A stretch of 64,000 nt of DNA, from contig NZ_SIHJ01000002.1 of NCBI RefSeq assembly GCF_007859765.1, positions 186,001-250,000 of the forward strand, given 5' to 3'. The stretch is from Posidoniimonas corsicana (lineage in GTDB: Bacteria; Planctomycetota; Planctomycetia; Pirellulales; Lacipirellulaceae). Shown here one piece after another: positions 9,463 to 17,998 of the stretch. Each line of letters starts with the position of its first letter. Positions within the stretch are counted from its first letter, which is position 1. Under the pieces are notes generated by a model. The model worked only from the letters and a program-made list of their open reading frames with translations, made no database searches and was not told where the DNA came from. The translations under genes and the position numbers were made by a program.

Positions 9463-9777
9463 TTGCAACCCACCAACCTAGAACGCACCGACGACGGCCT
9501 GCGGATCACCTGGTCCGACGGCCAGGTCCGCCAGTACACCGCCGGCGAACTCCGCAAGGCCTGCCCGTGCGCGACCTGCCGCGAGAAGCACGGCGCGCCC
9601 GCGCCGCCGGCCAACATGCTGCCGGTGCTCTCGCCCGAGGAGGCCCGCCCGCTGTCAATCCAGGGCATGCGCTCGGCCGGCGGCTACGCGTACGCGATCA
9701 AGTTCTCCGACGGCCACGGCAGCGGCCTCTACCAGTTCGACCTGCTGCGCGAGCTGGGCGAAGCGGTCGACGCGTAA
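9463..9777 (+). CDS. DUF971 domain protein
   Basis: 104-aa stand-alone DUF971 (gamma-butyrobetaine hydroxylase N-terminal-like) protein. Visible features are the opening LRITWSDGQVRQYTAGELR, the cysteine cluster CPCATCREKHG (about residues 35-45) and the closing SDGHGSGLYQFDLLREL. In the wider family this domain binds a metal and is often linked to Fe-S protein assembly; its role here is not shown. The start is a TTG at 9463, since no ATG lies upstream in frame before the preceding gene; an alternative start is possible. It follows the TrhO-RluA gene by 55 bp and is probably co-transcribed. A double-hairpin repeat lies 39 bp after the stop. Confidence 0.85.
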   Translation: MQPTNLERTDDGLRITWSDGQVRQYTAGELRKACPCATCREKHGAPAPPANMLPVLSPEEARPLSIQGMRSAGGYAYAIKFSDGHGSGLYQFDLLRELGEAVDA

Positions 9778-9815
9778 CTTCGGCCCGAGAGGTTCACACC
9801 TCCCCAGTGCCGACT

Positions 9816-9887
9816 CGTAGCCCCCGGCTCTGCCGGGGGACGGCCCGTCCGTTGGTGCGCAATCCCCCGGCGGAGCCGGGGGCTACG
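9816..9887. repeat. double-hairpin dispersed repeat, copy 1
   Basis: Two 25-nt arms in inverted orientation, 9816-9840 (cgtagcccccggctctgccg and on) and 9863-9887, separated by 22 nt. Each arm is itself a palindrome: CCCCCGGC, a 3-nt loop, GCCGGGGG. The whole element can therefore fold as two hairpins or as one long cruciform. A second copy is at 43768-43848 with the same arms and a different spacer. It lies between the DUF971 gene and an HTH gene. REP/MITE-like; it could also act as a transcription terminator. Confidence 0.85.
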
Positions 9888-9990
9888 GGCAACTTGGTTT
9901 GCCTGCGGCACTAGCGAAGCCGCCTTCAGCAGACGGCCGTCACCCGTCGGCGGCCTTCCCCTTTCGCCTTTCCTCTTTCCCCTTTCGCAC

Positions 9991-10037
9991 CGACTTTTGT
10001 CCCTTCTGGCGCTATCGATCCTTAGGGACAAAAGTCG
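9991..10037. repeat. GACTTTTGTCCCT palindromic repeat, copy 1
   Basis: Perfect 14-bp inverted repeat, CGACTTTTGTCCCT at 9991-10004 and AGGGACAAAAGTCG at 10024-10037, with a 19-nt loop. It lies just downstream of the minus-strand HTH gene that ends at 10066. A diverged second copy sits 125 bp away, inside that gene. Confidence 0.85.
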
Positions 10038-10065
10038 ACTCACACCGCTAGCCGGAAGACTCGTT

Positions 10066-10605
10066 TCACGCTTGTACAGCAGTGTCCGGCGCGTCCTGCG
10101 TGGTCGACTCAGCGGCGACTTTTGTCCCCTCGGCGCCCGGCATAGGGACAGAAGTCCCGCCGGCCGCTTCGCCCGCCAGGGTCGCGAACAGCAGGTCGAG
10201 CCCCGGCTGCAGCCGGTCCTGCGTCAGCGGGCAGATCACCTCCCGCTGCACCAGTTGCCGGGCCTTGGCGTGGGCGTCGGTCACCGCCCGCAGAAACTCC
10301 CCGTCACGTCGTTTGTCCTTGCCGCTTTGCCCGCGGCGTTCCTGGCGGTCCAGCATCCAGGCCGCGGCCCGCCAGTGCGTCCCCGACGCGCGGCGCATCG
10401 CCTCGAGCGGGTTCAGGTCGGCGGCCAGCTGGGCCCGCCGCATCCGCTCGTCGAAGTCTGGCTCGCAGTCCCGCAGCCGGCGGATGGTCTTCACGCTGCA
10501 GCCGACGTACATCGCCACCTTGGGCAGCGACATGCCGGCCGAAACCAACGCGCAAACCTCCCGCTGCTTCTGATCGTCTAGGCTCTTTGGTCGCCCCATC
10601 GCCAT
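10066..10605 (-). CDS. helix-turn-helix protein, phage terminase small-subunit-like N-terminus
   Basis: 179-aa putative DNA-binding protein. Residues about 4-60 (GRPKSLDDQKQREVCALVSA, then VAMYVGCSVKTIRRLRD and FDERMRRAQ) form a homeodomain-like helix-turn-helix of the kind seen in terminase small subunits and in many stand-alone planctomycete proteins. The middle (about 70-135) is helical and basic. No catalytic motif was seen. The ATG at 10605 has a GGGGGTGAG-like ribosome site just upstream; an ATG two codons on is also possible. The last about 30 codons are made of the palindromic repeat copy 2 (GTSVPMPGAEGTKVAAEST), so the C-terminus looks recently remodelled. Neighbours give no phage context. 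Confidence 0.72.
   Translation of the reverse strand: MAMGRPKSLDDQKQREVCALVSAGMSLPKVAMYVGCSVKTIRRLRDCEPDFDERMRRAQLAADLNPLEAMRRASGTHWRAAAWMLDRQERRGQSGKDKRRDGEFLRAVTDAHAKARQLVQREVICPLTQDRLQPGLDLLFATLAGEAAGGTSVPMPGAEGTKVAAESTTQDAPDTAVQA
10116..10156. repeat. GACTTTTGTCCC palindromic repeat, copy 2, inside a coding region
   Basis: Arms CGACTTTTGTCCCC at 10116-10129 and AGGGACAGAAGTC at 10144-10156, with one mismatch in the stem (a G where copy 1 has A in the right arm). It lies in the 3' part of the HTH gene at 10066-10605 and is translated in frame there. The spacer (about 14 nt) is shorter than in copy 1. Confidence 0.8.
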
Positions 10606-10729
10606 CGCTCACCCCCCTGTGTAGAACCCGCGCAACACCCCTCAGAACCCTTGATTCTACGGGTCCGGGTGGCCTGGTTTCTACCAAAAAAACAGGGGGA
10701 TTCTGCCGGCCAGTCACCGCCTCCCTCAG

Positions 10730-10773
10730 CCCTAAGAGAACGCCCTGCGCGAGCCGGCGGCACGCGCAGGGCG
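10730..10773 (-). terminator. intrinsic terminator-like hairpin after PEP-CTERM gene
   Basis: An 11-bp perfect stem (CGCCCTGCGCG at 10741-10751, CGCGCAGGGCG at 10763-10773) lies 35 bp after the stop of the minus-strand gene ending at 10808. On the minus strand it is followed by a short pyrimidine-rich run (TTCTCTT). The T-run is weak, so termination efficiency is uncertain. Confidence 0.6.
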
Positions 10774-10807
10774 TGGGCATTCTGGGGATTCAGAAAGCGG
10801 TGAGGTA

Positions 10808-11458
10808 TCAAGCCGCGCGACGGCGGCGGGCCGCTGCGACCGCGCCCACCAGGGCCAGCCACGCCGTGGCTGGCTCGGGCACGACCTGGAAGACGTCGTT
10901 GGCCCCGCCGGTGGTCATCCACGTGAATGGGATGTCCAGCGAGTAGCCGTCGACCTGGCTGGGATCGAGCTTGGGGACGAACGGCTGCGAGACCACCGCG
11001 GTCATCTCGAACGAACCGCCGACAACGCCGTCGAACAACCCAGCCCCGGTCCCGGCGATCGGCGTGAAGTCCGCGACAAACTCCGCGGTGAACTCGGTTG
11101 CGCTGACGGGCGTCAGGGTCACGACGCCCTGGTAGTTCAGCGAGATCTGGCTGCCATCGCCCGGTGCGGTGCTGGAGAAGGTAACCGGAACCGAGTTGCT
11201 GAAATCGGCCACCAACGGGGGGCCGGGGTCGGTAATCATCACGCCCCCCACGTCCGCCGAGGTCAGTTCGTACGGCAGGCTCTCGCCCCGAAAGTTAATC
11301 ATTCCTGTCGCGTTGAACGGCGCGAAATCGGTCGGCACGGCCGACAAGAAATCGGCGGTCCCAGCGCCGTCGATCGACACCGGCAGCGGCGTCTGGGCGG
11401 AGGCCGAGGCGGCGGCAATCAGCGCCGACATCAGCGGGAAACAGATCCAGTGTTTCAT
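10808..11458 (-). CDS. PEP-CTERM sorting domain protein, 216 aa
   Basis: Exported protein of unknown function. The ATG at 11458 follows a good ribosome site (AGGAAGACCTC) and opens a signal peptide, MKHWICFPLMSALIAAASASA. The body is beta-rich and acidic with no recognised enzyme motif (segments TFSSTAPGDGSQISLNYQG and VVTLTPVSATEFTAEFVADF). It ends VPEPATAWLALVGAVAAARRRR, a compact PEP-CTERM signal of the same form as the two at 6.7 and 7.5 kb. The frame is open 26 codons further upstream, but the shorter start is clearly supported. The gene is monocistronic, with a hairpin after its stop. Confidence 0.85.
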   Translation of the reverse strand: MKHWICFPLMSALIAAASASAQTPLPVSIDGAGTADFLSAVPTDFAPFNATGMINFRGESLPYELTSADVGGVMITDPGPPLVADFSNSVPVTFSSTAPGDGSQISLNYQGVVTLTPVSATEFTAEFVADFTPIAGTGAGLFDGVVGGSFEMTAVVSQPFVPKLDPSQVDGYSLDIPFTWMTTGGANDVFQVVPEPATAWLALVGAVAAARRRRAA

Positions 11459-11688
11459 GAGGTCTTCCTGTGGTGTGGTGAGACTTCCGCCTAGGATGCG
11501 GGCAAGCGTATCCGATGCCGGCCTCGCGTCAATCATCTGTGCAGAAAGTTAACCAAACCCGCGGTGGCGTTGCTCAGCCCCAGACGCCTTCCCTCCCCCT
11601 GCACACGCCTGCAAGGAATGCCCCCGCCGTGTCCGCTGCGTGCTATGGCTGCCTGGGGCGACTAAGCTGCTCACCCCCAACCTTGCCC

Positions 11689-12216
11689 ATGAAGTCTGTT
11701 CCCATGCCGTGGTTTGGGCGGATCCGCTTTTCGACCAGGACCCTGCTGCTGCTTACGCCGGCGGTGGCGCTGGCGGTGGCGCTGGCGGTGGTGCTGGTGC
11801 AGGCGTGGCCCAGCCATGGCGAGTGGCTCGGCCCCGCGGTGCTGGCGGGATCATTCCTGCTAACAACAGCGCTGGGCGCCGCCGTATGGATCGCGCCGCG
11901 GCGCCAACGGTGGGCCCGCCGGGCGCTGATCGGAGCACTGGCGGTGCTGCTATCGATTGGGCTGCTGTACCTGTCGTTCGGGCCGGCGTGCTGGGCGATG
12001 GCGTTCTATCACCCTCCTCCGCCAGCGGCCGCCAGGCTGTTCCATCACGTGTACGGCCCCATCGCCACCAACGTGGTGTTCGCCCCGCCGCGGCTCAGGG
12101 AGGCATGCGTCGCGTACCTCGGCTGGTGGATGCCCGCCGGCGCCGACTTCTGGGAGGTCGACCGCGGGATCGGCTTCAACGTTCCTGGGTGGTCCTACAC
12201 GATCATCAGCTACTAG
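11689..12216 (+). CDS. membrane protein, 175 aa, F-S-T-R-T-LL N-terminus
   Basis: Unrecognised integral membrane protein with an ATG at 11689 in the sequence CCCATGAAGTCTGTT. The N-terminus carries IRFSTRTLLLLTP, a planctomycete-style motif also seen in modified form in the proteins at 50604 and 60570. About three hydrophobic segments (residues about 18-38, 45-63, 74-96) precede a roughly 80-residue soluble tail with Trp/Tyr-rich stretches (YLGWWMPAGADFWEVD). No catalytic motifs. It is unlinked in function to its neighbours; the following gene starts 139 bp downstream. Confidence 0.65.
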   Translation: MKSVPMPWFGRIRFSTRTLLLLTPAVALAVALAVVLVQAWPSHGEWLGPAVLAGSFLLTTALGAAVWIAPRRQRWARRALIGALAVLLSIGLLYLSFGPACWAMAFYHPPPPAAARLFHHVYGPIATNVVFAPPRLREACVAYLGWWMPAGADFWEVDRGIGFNVPGWSYTIISY

Positions 12217-12355
12217 GCGGCCGACGATCACCGTTGCGCGCGCCCCGTGCGTTCTGCGCTTTGCGTCGGTTTCCCTTGCAAACGCGAAACGCTTTGCAAC
12301 GGGCCGGTCGTCCGGGTTACAACGCATAGCCCTCCCCTGCCCTCCCGGAGTTGCT

Positions 12356-13840
12356 ATGCCGATAACCGCTCATTGTCCCGCCACGCTGAAACGGTGTGTT
12401 GCGTTCATGATTCTGCTCGTGTCGGCCGGTGGAGCGTTCCCCACCGCGGTCATCGCCACGGAGGTTGTCGACGCCGCGCCGGCCAATGGCTACCGCGGCA
12501 TCTGGTACAGCGTTGGCCGCACCGGCGATGAGTACCGCTACAAGTACTCCGGCGGCCTGGGCACGTACTGCGCCAAGCACGCCCCATTCGCCGTGCACCG
12601 GGCGGAGGTCGGCAAGACGTTCTTTGTGTACGGCGGGGCGGCGAGCGGGACCACCGACCGGCTGGTGCACATGGTGGGCTGCTACGACCACCAGACGGGC
12701 CTCGTCGCGCGGCCGCGGCTGCTGCTCGACAAGCAGACCGGCGACGCGCACGACAACCCGGTCCTGTCGGTCGACGACGAAGGCCACCTATGGGTGTTCT
12801 CCACCTCGCACGGGCGCGGCCGACCGTCGTTTATCCACAAGAGCGTCGAGCCGCACGCCATCGACCGGTTCGAGCGGATCGACGCCGTTTACGGTGGGGC
12901 CGGCGGCGAGACCCCGCTCGACAACTTCTCCTACGTGCAGGCCTGGCGGCGCCCGGCGGGCGGCTTCGCCGCGTTCTTCACGCACTACCAGGACCCGGCC
13001 GACCGAACCAGCATGTTCATGACCAGCGAGGACGGCCGCCGCTGGTCGGCGTGGACCCGACTGGCGGCGATCGAGAAGGGGCACTACCAGATCTCCGCGG
13101 CCCGGGACGGGCTGCTCGCGGCGGCCTTCAACTACCACCCGCGGAGCGGCGGCCTCGACAGCCGCACCAACCTCTACTACCTGCAGACGCCCGACTCGGG
13201 CCACAGCTGGCAGACAGCCGATGGCCAGCCGGTCGACACGCCCGTCACCTCGCCCAACTCGCCCTGCCTGGTGCACGACTTCGCAAGCGAGGGCCGGAAC
13301 GTCTACCTGAAGGATATCCGGCTGGACGGCGCCGGCCGGCCGCTGATCCTGGTGGTCACCAGCGGGGGGCACGCGCCCGGGCCCACCAACGACCCGCGCA
13401 CCTGGGAGCTGTTCCGCTGGACCGGCGACGCCTGGCGGCGGAGCGTGGTGGCGCGGTCGGACAACAACTACGACATGGGCTCGCTCTACCTGGAAGACGG
13501 CCGCCTGCGGGTGATTGCCCCGACGCTGCCCGGGCCGCAGGCGTACAACCCGGGCGGTGAGATCGCCATGCACGTCAGCACCGACGGCGGCCAGGCGTGG
13601 CGGCTCGAGCGGCGCCTTACCGATGGGTCGGAGCACAACCACGGCTACGTGCGGCGGCCGGTGGACGCGGCGGCCGACTTCTACGCCCTGTGGGCCGACG
13701 GTCACGGACGCCAGCCGTCGGAGTCGCGGCTCTACTTCTGCACGCAGGCGGGCGAGGTGTTCCGGCTGCCGACAACCATGGATAGCGCTTGGGCCCGCCC
13801 ACAACCGGTGACGGCCCCGCCCGCTGACGCGCGCCCATAG
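12356..13840 (+). CDS. BNR-4-type repeat (sialidase-like propeller) secreted protein
   Basis: 494-aa secreted protein. A signal peptide covers residues 1 to about 35 (CVAFMILLVSAGGAFPTAVIA), followed by ANGYRGIWYSVG and KYSGGLGTYCAKHAPFAVH, which are hallmark openings of the putative BNR-repeat neuraminidase family (BNR_4). Blades with Asp-box-like elements (STDGGQAW near 415, TPDSGHSW near 283, TSEDGRRW near 223) support a six-bladed beta-propeller. The body is complete. These proteins are usually assumed to bind or cut acidic glycans; activity here is inferred. The frame is open upstream, but the ATG at 12356 directly precedes the signal peptide. Confidence 0.82.
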   Translation: MPITAHCPATLKRCVAFMILLVSAGGAFPTAVIATEVVDAAPANGYRGIWYSVGRTGDEYRYKYSGGLGTYCAKHAPFAVHRAEVGKTFFVYGGAASGTTDRLVHMVGCYDHQTGLVARPRLLLDKQTGDAHDNPVLSVDDEGHLWVFSTSHGRGRPSFIHKSVEPHAIDRFERIDAVYGGAGGETPLDNFSYVQAWRRPAGGFAAFFTHYQDPADRTSMFMTSEDGRRWSAWTRLAAIEKGHYQISAARDGLLAAAFNYHPRSGGLDSRTNLYYLQTPDSGHSWQTADGQPVDTPVTSPNSPCLVHDFASEGRNVYLKDIRLDGAGRPLILVVTSGGHAPGPTNDPRTWELFRWTGDAWRRSVVARSDNNYDMGSLYLEDGRLRVIAPTLPGPQAYNPGGEIAMHVSTDGGQAWRLERRLTDGSEHNHGYVRRPVDAAADFYALWADGHGRQPSESRLYFCTQAGEVFRLPTTMDSAWARPQPVTAPPADARP

Positions 13841-13951
13841 CGACGAGGCCGGCCATGCGCCGCAAGAGTTGCCCCGCCGCCGGTCGGTTCGGTATGCTCG
13901 CACCAGCGGCGCCCCGCCGTCACCGCTCTGTTTTCTACGAAGGGACGCGCC

Positions 13952-14377
13952 ATGTCGATGTACGCGATGATCGAGCTAGACGAGTCGGGCCACCAGCCCC
14001 TCCCCCCGGAGTTCGACCCGGACAACCAGGGCTTTGTCTACGGGCAGAACCTGGGGCAGTGCCGCGGTATCGACGAGCTCAACGCGATCTGCGAGGCGGC
14101 GGGCGTCGAGCCGATCGAGAACTTCCTGGCCGAAGACCTCGACGAAGAGGAGATGGAGGAGTTTGGCCTCGACCCTGACGAGATCGACGAGAAGTGGTCG
14201 CCGCTGGAAGACGGCGTGGCGACACTCAAGGCGCTGATCGCCGAGTTGGAGAAGCGGCCCGCCGACTCCCTCATCGGCGAGCACCCGGCCGAAGCGATCC
14301 TGTGGGACCTGCGGGTCAGCCTGTCGATCCCCCACAACGCACCGCCGGACCAGCTATTCCGCTACGTCGTGGGGTAG
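13952..14377 (+). CDS. acidic hypothetical protein, 141 aa
   Basis: Soluble, strongly acidic protein with no signal or membrane segment: MSMYAMIELDESGHQPLPPE, a central EDLDEEEMEEFGLDPDEIDE run (about residues 62-81) and a helical C-terminus (EAILWDLRVSLSIPHNAPPD). A ribosome site (GAAGGGACGCGCC) precedes the ATG at 13952. Function not recognised; no catalytic motif seen. It begins 111 bp after the BNR gene on the same strand and is followed by the 56-aa glycine-zipper gene, with which it may be co-transcribed. Confidence 0.72.
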   Translation: MSMYAMIELDESGHQPLPPEFDPDNQGFVYGQNLGQCRGIDELNAICEAAGVEPIENFLAEDLDEEEMEEFGLDPDEIDEKWSPLEDGVATLKALIAELEKRPADSLIGEHPAEAILWDLRVSLSIPHNAPPDQLFRYVVG

Positions 14378-14480
14378 CCGTGGCAAGACTCGCTTGTGCG
14401 GGTCGAATACCTGCTAACCACCTAGCGGAGCCGACCATGGCCGCCGCGGAGCAACGGACAGGACCGACGAGGAGAGAGCG

Positions 14481-14651
14481 ATGAGCGGAGCCTCCCCTGA
14501 AAAGTCCAACGGATTCAACCCCACCTGGCTCGCTGCAGGCGTCGCGATCGGCGCGGGGTTGGGGGCGGCGATGGGCAACATCGCCATTGGGGTAGCGTTG
14601 GGAGTGGCGATCGGCGCCGGGATGGCCACCGCCTCTACGAAACAAAACTGA
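14481..14651 (+). CDS. small glycine-zipper membrane protein, 56 aa
   Basis: Reads MSGASPEKSNGFNPTW followed by a roughly 34-residue glycine-zipper segment (AAGVAIGAGLGAAMG, then IAIGVALGVAIGAGMATA) and a TKQN tail. Such repeats pack two membrane helices tightly. The ribosome site GAGGAGAGAGCG immediately precedes the ATG, and codon usage matches its neighbours. It is convergent with the secretin-like gene, whose stop is 17 bp away. Specific function unknown. Confidence 0.7.
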   Translation: MSGASPEKSNGFNPTWLAAGVAIGAGLGAAMGNIAIGVALGVAIGAGMATASTKQN

Positions 14652-14667
14652 CGCCGCCTGCGCCCGC

Positions 14668-17280
14668 CTAGCGGCGGGAGCGTTCTCGCCGGCGGCGGTC
14701 GTCGCGTGTCGGCTCGGCGTCGCTTGGCTGGGCCAGGCCGTCGAGCGCCGCGCGGATGCTCTCGGCCGTGCCGGGCGACATCTGCAGCACGCGCACCACC
14801 GGCTGCGACTTCTGGGCGGCCGTGTCCCGCTCGTCGACAAGCTCGCTGATCTGCTGGAAGAGCTGGTCGTTGCACGAGACCAGCAGCGTGTTGGCGGCCT
14901 CGTCGACGGCCAGCGTAAGCTGGATGCCGAGCGGCCGCAGGCCGGGTGACTGCGACTGCGTGGCGGACACCGACGCCCGCCGCTGGTCGCCCCGCCGGTC
15001 GTCGCGGCGGGCGGCGCGGGCCTCCGCGGCCGGGTCCACCATGAAGTCCTTGTACAGCTCGCGGATGATCTGCGCGACATCGTTGGCGTCGGCGTGCTCG
15101 ACCTGGATCGAGCGGGGCACGCGGTCGCGGAGCGACTCGGGCAGCTCGGTCGTGTCGAGGAACTTGAGGAACCGCTCCGCCCGCGCGACGCGTTCCTCTG
15201 GCCCGCTCACAAAGAGCGAGTTGGTGCGGGCGTCGGGCACGATCCGCATGGTCTGGGTCTCGGAGCTGGAGAAGCCGTAGTCGGGGCCCGAGCCGACGAT
15301 GACGTCGGAGTAGGCGTCGCCGCGGAGCAGCTCGACCAGCGTCTGGGCGGTAGTCTCCGCCGGGGCGGCGCGGAGGAAGAACACGGTCCACCGCTTGCGG
15401 GCGGGCATCTGGCGGACGAGCTCGCGGATGGTGTTCTCGACCTGGTCGAGCGCGACGCCGTCGTTGGAGTACATCAGCAGCTCGTCGCCGCGGACCTCGA
15501 TGGTGACCCGCTCGCCATTCGCGTCAGGGTTCTCGCTGGCCTGCTGATCGGCGGCGGGCGCGGCAGGGCTCGCGGCCGGCTGCTTCGCAACGGCGAACAC
15601 AACCCGCCCCTGCGCGTCCGTCTCGTAGGCTATCGACTTGATCGTCGCCGAGGCGCCGTGTTCGGAGCGCCGCTTGGCCGTGTCGACCGGCGCGCGGCGG
15701 AGGTCGTCGCTCGCGTGCGACTGTTCGCCATTGCCGCCGCCGGGGGCCACCACGCGGATCTGATTGTCGAACTCGTCGTCGGCCTCGAGCAGCTCCTTCA
15801 CCACCCGGGCGACCCGCTCGGCCTCGCCGCTGCCGGACAGCGGCAGGCGGCGGAAGCGGCTGCTGTCGCCGCCGAGGGCAAGCCCCTCGCCCTCCTGGAA
15901 CGAGGTCAACGCCTTCCTCATCTCCGCCACCTGCGCGGACGAGCCGCGCACGATCAGCGAGCGGTTCCGGAAGTTGGGCGTGATCACCGGGCGGTCGTCC
16001 CGGTCCTCGTTGTCGAACAGCTGCGCCAGCAGCTCGCTCATCATCTGCGGGTCGGACTGCGAGAGCGGGATCACCTCGACGCCGGCGCCCATGCCGCCCG
16101 AGTCGATGGTGGTGATCAGCTGCTCGATCTCGGCGTGCTCGGCCGGCGTGGCGAGCACGTGGATGCTGTTGTTGCGGCCGTCCTCGTTGATCACCACGCC
16201 CGGGATGACCGAGTCGACGGTCTCCGCGACGTCGTCCTCGTCGGCGTTCTCGACGGTGTAGACGCGGAGCTCGGGCGTGTTGCTGGTGAAGGCGGACGCG
16301 CGGCCGTCGGGCGAGGGGACGTCGATCGTTTCGAGGATGCTCTCGACGAGTTTGATCGCGGCGGGGGTCGCCGTGACCAGCAGGCTGTTGGTGTGCCGGA
16401 GCGCCGACACCTTCATGTTCATCGCCATCTCCTGCACGAGCGGCGTCGGCGAGGCGGGCTGGTTGCCCTGATCGACGCCGCCGCGGTCGTCACGGCCGCG
16501 GCCCCGCCGCTGCTGCTGCCACTGTGCGCGGCGCTGCATGGCGGCCTGGAACGGGTTGGTGCCGAGCCCGAACAGGTTCTGGATCTGGCGTTCGGCGTCC
16601 GACGCCGCCACGTTGTTCAGCGCGAACGAGCGGAAGATCAGCTCGTCGTCCGCCGGGGGCGGCTCGGCCGAGGCCAGCAGCTCCACCGCCTCGCGGAGAC
16701 TCTTGCCGAAGCCCTGCAGCACCATCGCGCCCGACGAGTCGAGCGGCGCCGCCATGCCGCGTGGGCCGAGCAGCTGCAGCATCTGCTCCGCCACCTCCTG
16801 CGGCTGGAAGCCCTTCACCGGCACGACGATCCGCAGCAGCTCGTTGTCGCCGTACTCGGACAGCGTGGACGCCGGCACGGTCGGGATCAGGTTCGCGAGC
16901 ACAGGGTTGTCGGTCTTCATCGCCACCAGGAACTGGTCGCGCCGCAGCAGCACGTAGCCGCGCGGTAGCAGGTAGCCGTTCAGCACATCCAGCGCCCCCG
17001 GCACCGTGTGCCGCTGATCGTCAATGTAGCTGAAGGTGCCGGGCGGCACGTCGGTCAGGTCGAGCGACAGGCCCGCGTTCTCGGCCATCCACTCCAGCAC
17101 GGTCGGCCACTCGGCGCCCGAGAAGCTGAACTGGATCGGCGCGCCCGGCGCCGCCGTTGCCGCCGGCGGTTCGGCGGCGCCGGCGTCTGGCGTCGCCGCG
17201 GGGTTGTTGGCCCAGGCGGGCGTTGCGGTGAGGAGGGTCGTTAGCAGGAGGTTACGCCACCGATGAGAATCGCGATCCAT
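14668..17280 (-). CDS. secretin N-domain repeat protein lacking a secretin barrel
   Basis: 870-aa exported protein, signal peptide about 1-24 (LLLTTLLTATPAWA). It is a chain of GspD/PilQ-type N-domains: an N0-like domain about 48-125 (FSFSGAEWPTVLEWMAENAG), then repeated alpha-beta modules recognisable by their closing strand-helix (NSLLVTATPAAIKLVESILE; NSIHVLATPAEHAEIEQLI; RSLIVRGSSAQVAEMRKAL; NSLFVSGPEERVARAERFL; NTLLVSCNDQLFQQISELV). About six modules, split by two Arg/Gln/Gly-rich or Pro/Ala-rich linkers (near 255-285 and 560-590). There is no C-terminal secretin pore domain. The C-terminus is basic (DDRRRRERSRR). A periplasmic scaffold is the likely role, not an outer-membrane channel. 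Confidence 0.83.
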   Translation of the reverse strand: MDRDSHRWRNLLLTTLLTATPAWANNPAATPDAGAAEPPAATAAPGAPIQFSFSGAEWPTVLEWMAENAGLSLDLTDVPPGTFSYIDDQRHTVPGALDVLNGYLLPRGYVLLRRDQFLVAMKTDNPVLANLIPTVPASTLSEYGDNELLRIVVPVKGFQPQEVAEQMLQLLGPRGMAAPLDSSGAMVLQGFGKSLREAVELLASAEPPPADDELIFRSFALNNVAASDAERQIQNLFGLGTNPFQAAMQRRAQWQQQRRGRGRDDRGGVDQGNQPASPTPLVQEMAMNMKVSALRHTNSLLVTATPAAIKLVESILETIDVPSPDGRASAFTSNTPELRVYTVENADEDDVAETVDSVIPGVVINEDGRNNSIHVLATPAEHAEIEQLITTIDSGGMGAGVEVIPLSQSDPQMMSELLAQLFDNEDRDDRPVITPNFRNRSLIVRGSSAQVAEMRKALTSFQEGEGLALGGDSSRFRRLPLSGSGEAERVARVVKELLEADDEFDNQIRVVAPGGGNGEQSHASDDLRRAPVDTAKRRSEHGASATIKSIAYETDAQGRVVFAVAKQPAASPAAPAADQQASENPDANGERVTIEVRGDELLMYSNDGVALDQVENTIRELVRQMPARKRWTVFFLRAAPAETTAQTLVELLRGDAYSDVIVGSGPDYGFSSSETQTMRIVPDARTNSLFVSGPEERVARAERFLKFLDTTELPESLRDRVPRSIQVEHADANDVAQIIRELYKDFMVDPAAEARAARRDDRRGDQRRASVSATQSQSPGLRPLGIQLTLAVDEAANTLLVSCNDQLFQQISELVDERDTAAQKSQPVVRVLQMSPGTAESIRAALDGLAQPSDAEPTRDDRRRRERSRR

Positions 17281-17998
17281 GGATCTACCTGTGGGATTAG
17301 CCGCTGCGAGTTGGTTAGTGCGATCCGGGGAGGATCGCGGCTCTCAGCGAGGGCGCCGGCAGAGGCGGCGGGCGGGAATCAAAAACAGCGCCAAAGGCCA
17401 GCGCCGCGTTTTCGGTCCCCACCACTGTAGCAGCCCTGCAGGCCCGTGACCAATCGACTTACTGATTGATGCGCTGGCCCGTGAGAGCACTGCGCGTTAA
17501 TCATGAGAAAGCGCCGTTGAAGCAACATCTGGAACGGGCAGCAGCATTAGTGGTCTCAATCGCACCGCGTTGGCCGCGCGACGCGTGACGGATTAGGCGA
17601 TCATCGCCTAGACAACACCTCGGCGCAAAGCTTCGCCCCAGTTGATACAACCCCGAGCCGGGCGGCAGGTGTCGTGCTGCTGGTAGGTTTCTGCCGGTAA
17701 GCCGTTCCCTGCCAGATCAGCTAGCCCAGTCCCGCCAGACTGTGGGATCGGCGCCGCAGCATGCGCGTTCGCCCGATGGCGTCTGGTAGGTGGCGAACAA
17801 CCCATCGTCCGTGCGGAGGCCACCGCGTCGGCGCCAATTTCGGCGACTGCTTGCTCTAGCCCCCACCCGCGTCCAGATTCTGCCCGACGTGGCGTGTTAA
17901 GCAAGAAGCGGCCGCGACCGACGTTAGCACGCCGGCCGCGGCCGCTGTTGTGAGAAGAAGGTACTCGTCCTCTAAGCGAGTTGCCCCAAGCCGCAGGC
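17281..17998. other. 718-bp non-coding gap
   Basis: No convincing gene, tRNA or terminator seen. One 98-codon minus-strand frame at 17608-17904 has no ribosome site and an Ala/Arg-rich, low-information translation. The stretch near 17400-17560 has a lower GC content and may hold the promoter of the secretin-like gene starting at 17280. Confidence 0.5.

Noticed and set aside
10066-10605. Prophage remnant suggested by the terminase-like HTH
   Set aside because: No other phage gene nearby; such HTH proteins occur alone in planctomycete genomes.
15094-16968. 624-codon plus-strand open frame
   Set aside because: Antisense to the secretin N-domain gene, Arg/His/Gly-rich, no motif; an artefact of high GC.
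17608-17904. 98-codon minus-strand frame in the 17.3-18.0 kb gap
   Set aside because: No ribosome site, unremarkable composition, no motif; insufficient to call a gene.
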